From an uncultured Prevotella sp. (GTDB taxonomy: Bacteria > Bacteroidota > Bacteroidia > Bacteroidales > Bacteroidaceae), in NCBI GenBank assembly GCA_937895845.1, contig CALBLK010000023.1:38514-102513 (forward strand): DNA of 64,000 nucleotides. Reading direction: 5' to 3'. Made by a program: the position numbers and the translations under genes. The notes under the pieces are model-generated. The model was given only the letters and a program-made list of their open reading frames with translations, had not been told where the DNA came from and made no database searches. Positions 63,887-64,000 of the stretch are shown here, in pieces; position 1 is the stretch's first letter, and every line of letters begins with the position of its first letter.

Positions 63887-64000
63887 CTGCCAGGGGGCTG
63901 CCTGCCGGCAAAAAGACCGTGCGCGTACTCCCCGCCAACGCTTATTAATATAATAATGTGTCCCGGTCTTTTCTCTTGACCTGTGTCAAGACAGTGTGAA
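63887..64000. other. End of window, no gene seen
   Basis: No coding frame with support. It holds a 9-bp inverted repeat AAAAGACCG/CGGTCTTTT (63911-63919 and 63964-63972) and the short palindrome CTTGAC/GTCAAG near the end, both possibly the tail of the next gene or an operator. Confidence 0.25.

Overview
The window looks like a chromosomal segment from a high-GC member of the Bacteroidales, perhaps Prevotellaceae-like; genus and species cannot be read from it. Three observations support this. Promoters fit the Bacteroidetes pattern TTTG-N19/20-TAnnTTTG. Shine-Dalgarno sequences are absent. The gene content includes T9SS-type cargo proteins, a PorT-like barrel, DUF4831 and TlpA/DUF4369-type lipoproteins, and an exbB-exbD-exbD-tonB-pstS-tpr operon. 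There is no rRNA operon, CRISPR array, insertion sequence or prophage.

Layout. (1) 1-10.7 kb is a surface-glycan region. A + strand run encodes a UbiA-type prenyl-phosphate transferase, a HAD phosphatase, a GT4 and a GT-C-like membrane protein. A - strand pair encodes a flippase and a GT2. A LicD-type transferase converges on an opine-dehydrogenase-like gene and a nucleotidyltransferase/aminotransferase fusion. (2) 10.7-17.6 kb (-) holds metG, a comM/yifB ATPase, a TlpA-like lipoprotein, an OmpA/TPR lipoprotein and tRNA-Leu. (3) 17.6-28.1 kb (+) starts with a gene-free stretch carrying a 22-bp dyad-repeat array, then three large secreted choice-of-anchor-J proteins with T9SS-like tails and one tiny acidic protein. 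(4) 28.2-36.1 kb (-) is housekeeping: argH, pyrE, comF, recX, prmC, DUF4831, nnrDE. (5) 36.2-40.7 kb (+) holds hpt, adk, obgE, a YfiH-type gene and a double-M23 protein. (6) 40.9-46.2 kb (-) holds a LysM-M23 protein, recG, ispD, a DJ-1 family gene and pdxJ. (7) 46.2-55.3 kb holds an exact 87-bp tandem duplication upstream of nadK, an ABC exporter, a gph-like HAD gene, a second 22-bp dyad array beside tRNA-Met, an LptF/G-like permease, ribBA and aspC. (8) 55.3-62.2 kb holds the TonB energising operon, a 2[4Fe-4S] ferredoxin of 56 residues and a PorT-like protein. (9) 62.3-63.8 kb is a wrecked type III restriction-modification locus in which mod is fused by deletion to the tail of res.

Most unusual features: two arrays of imperfect 22-bp dyads (17854-18004, 50095-50270) plus solo copies in promoter regions; the LicD/nucleotidyltransferase-aminotransferase/opine-dehydrogenase set, which could build and attach an unusual CDP-activated group; the UbiA/HAD/GT-C set, which suggests a polyprenyl-phosphate pentose donor; the 87-bp duplication of the pdxJ-nadK promoter region; and an apparently leaderless nnrDE promoter. 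All functional statements are from sequence reading alone.
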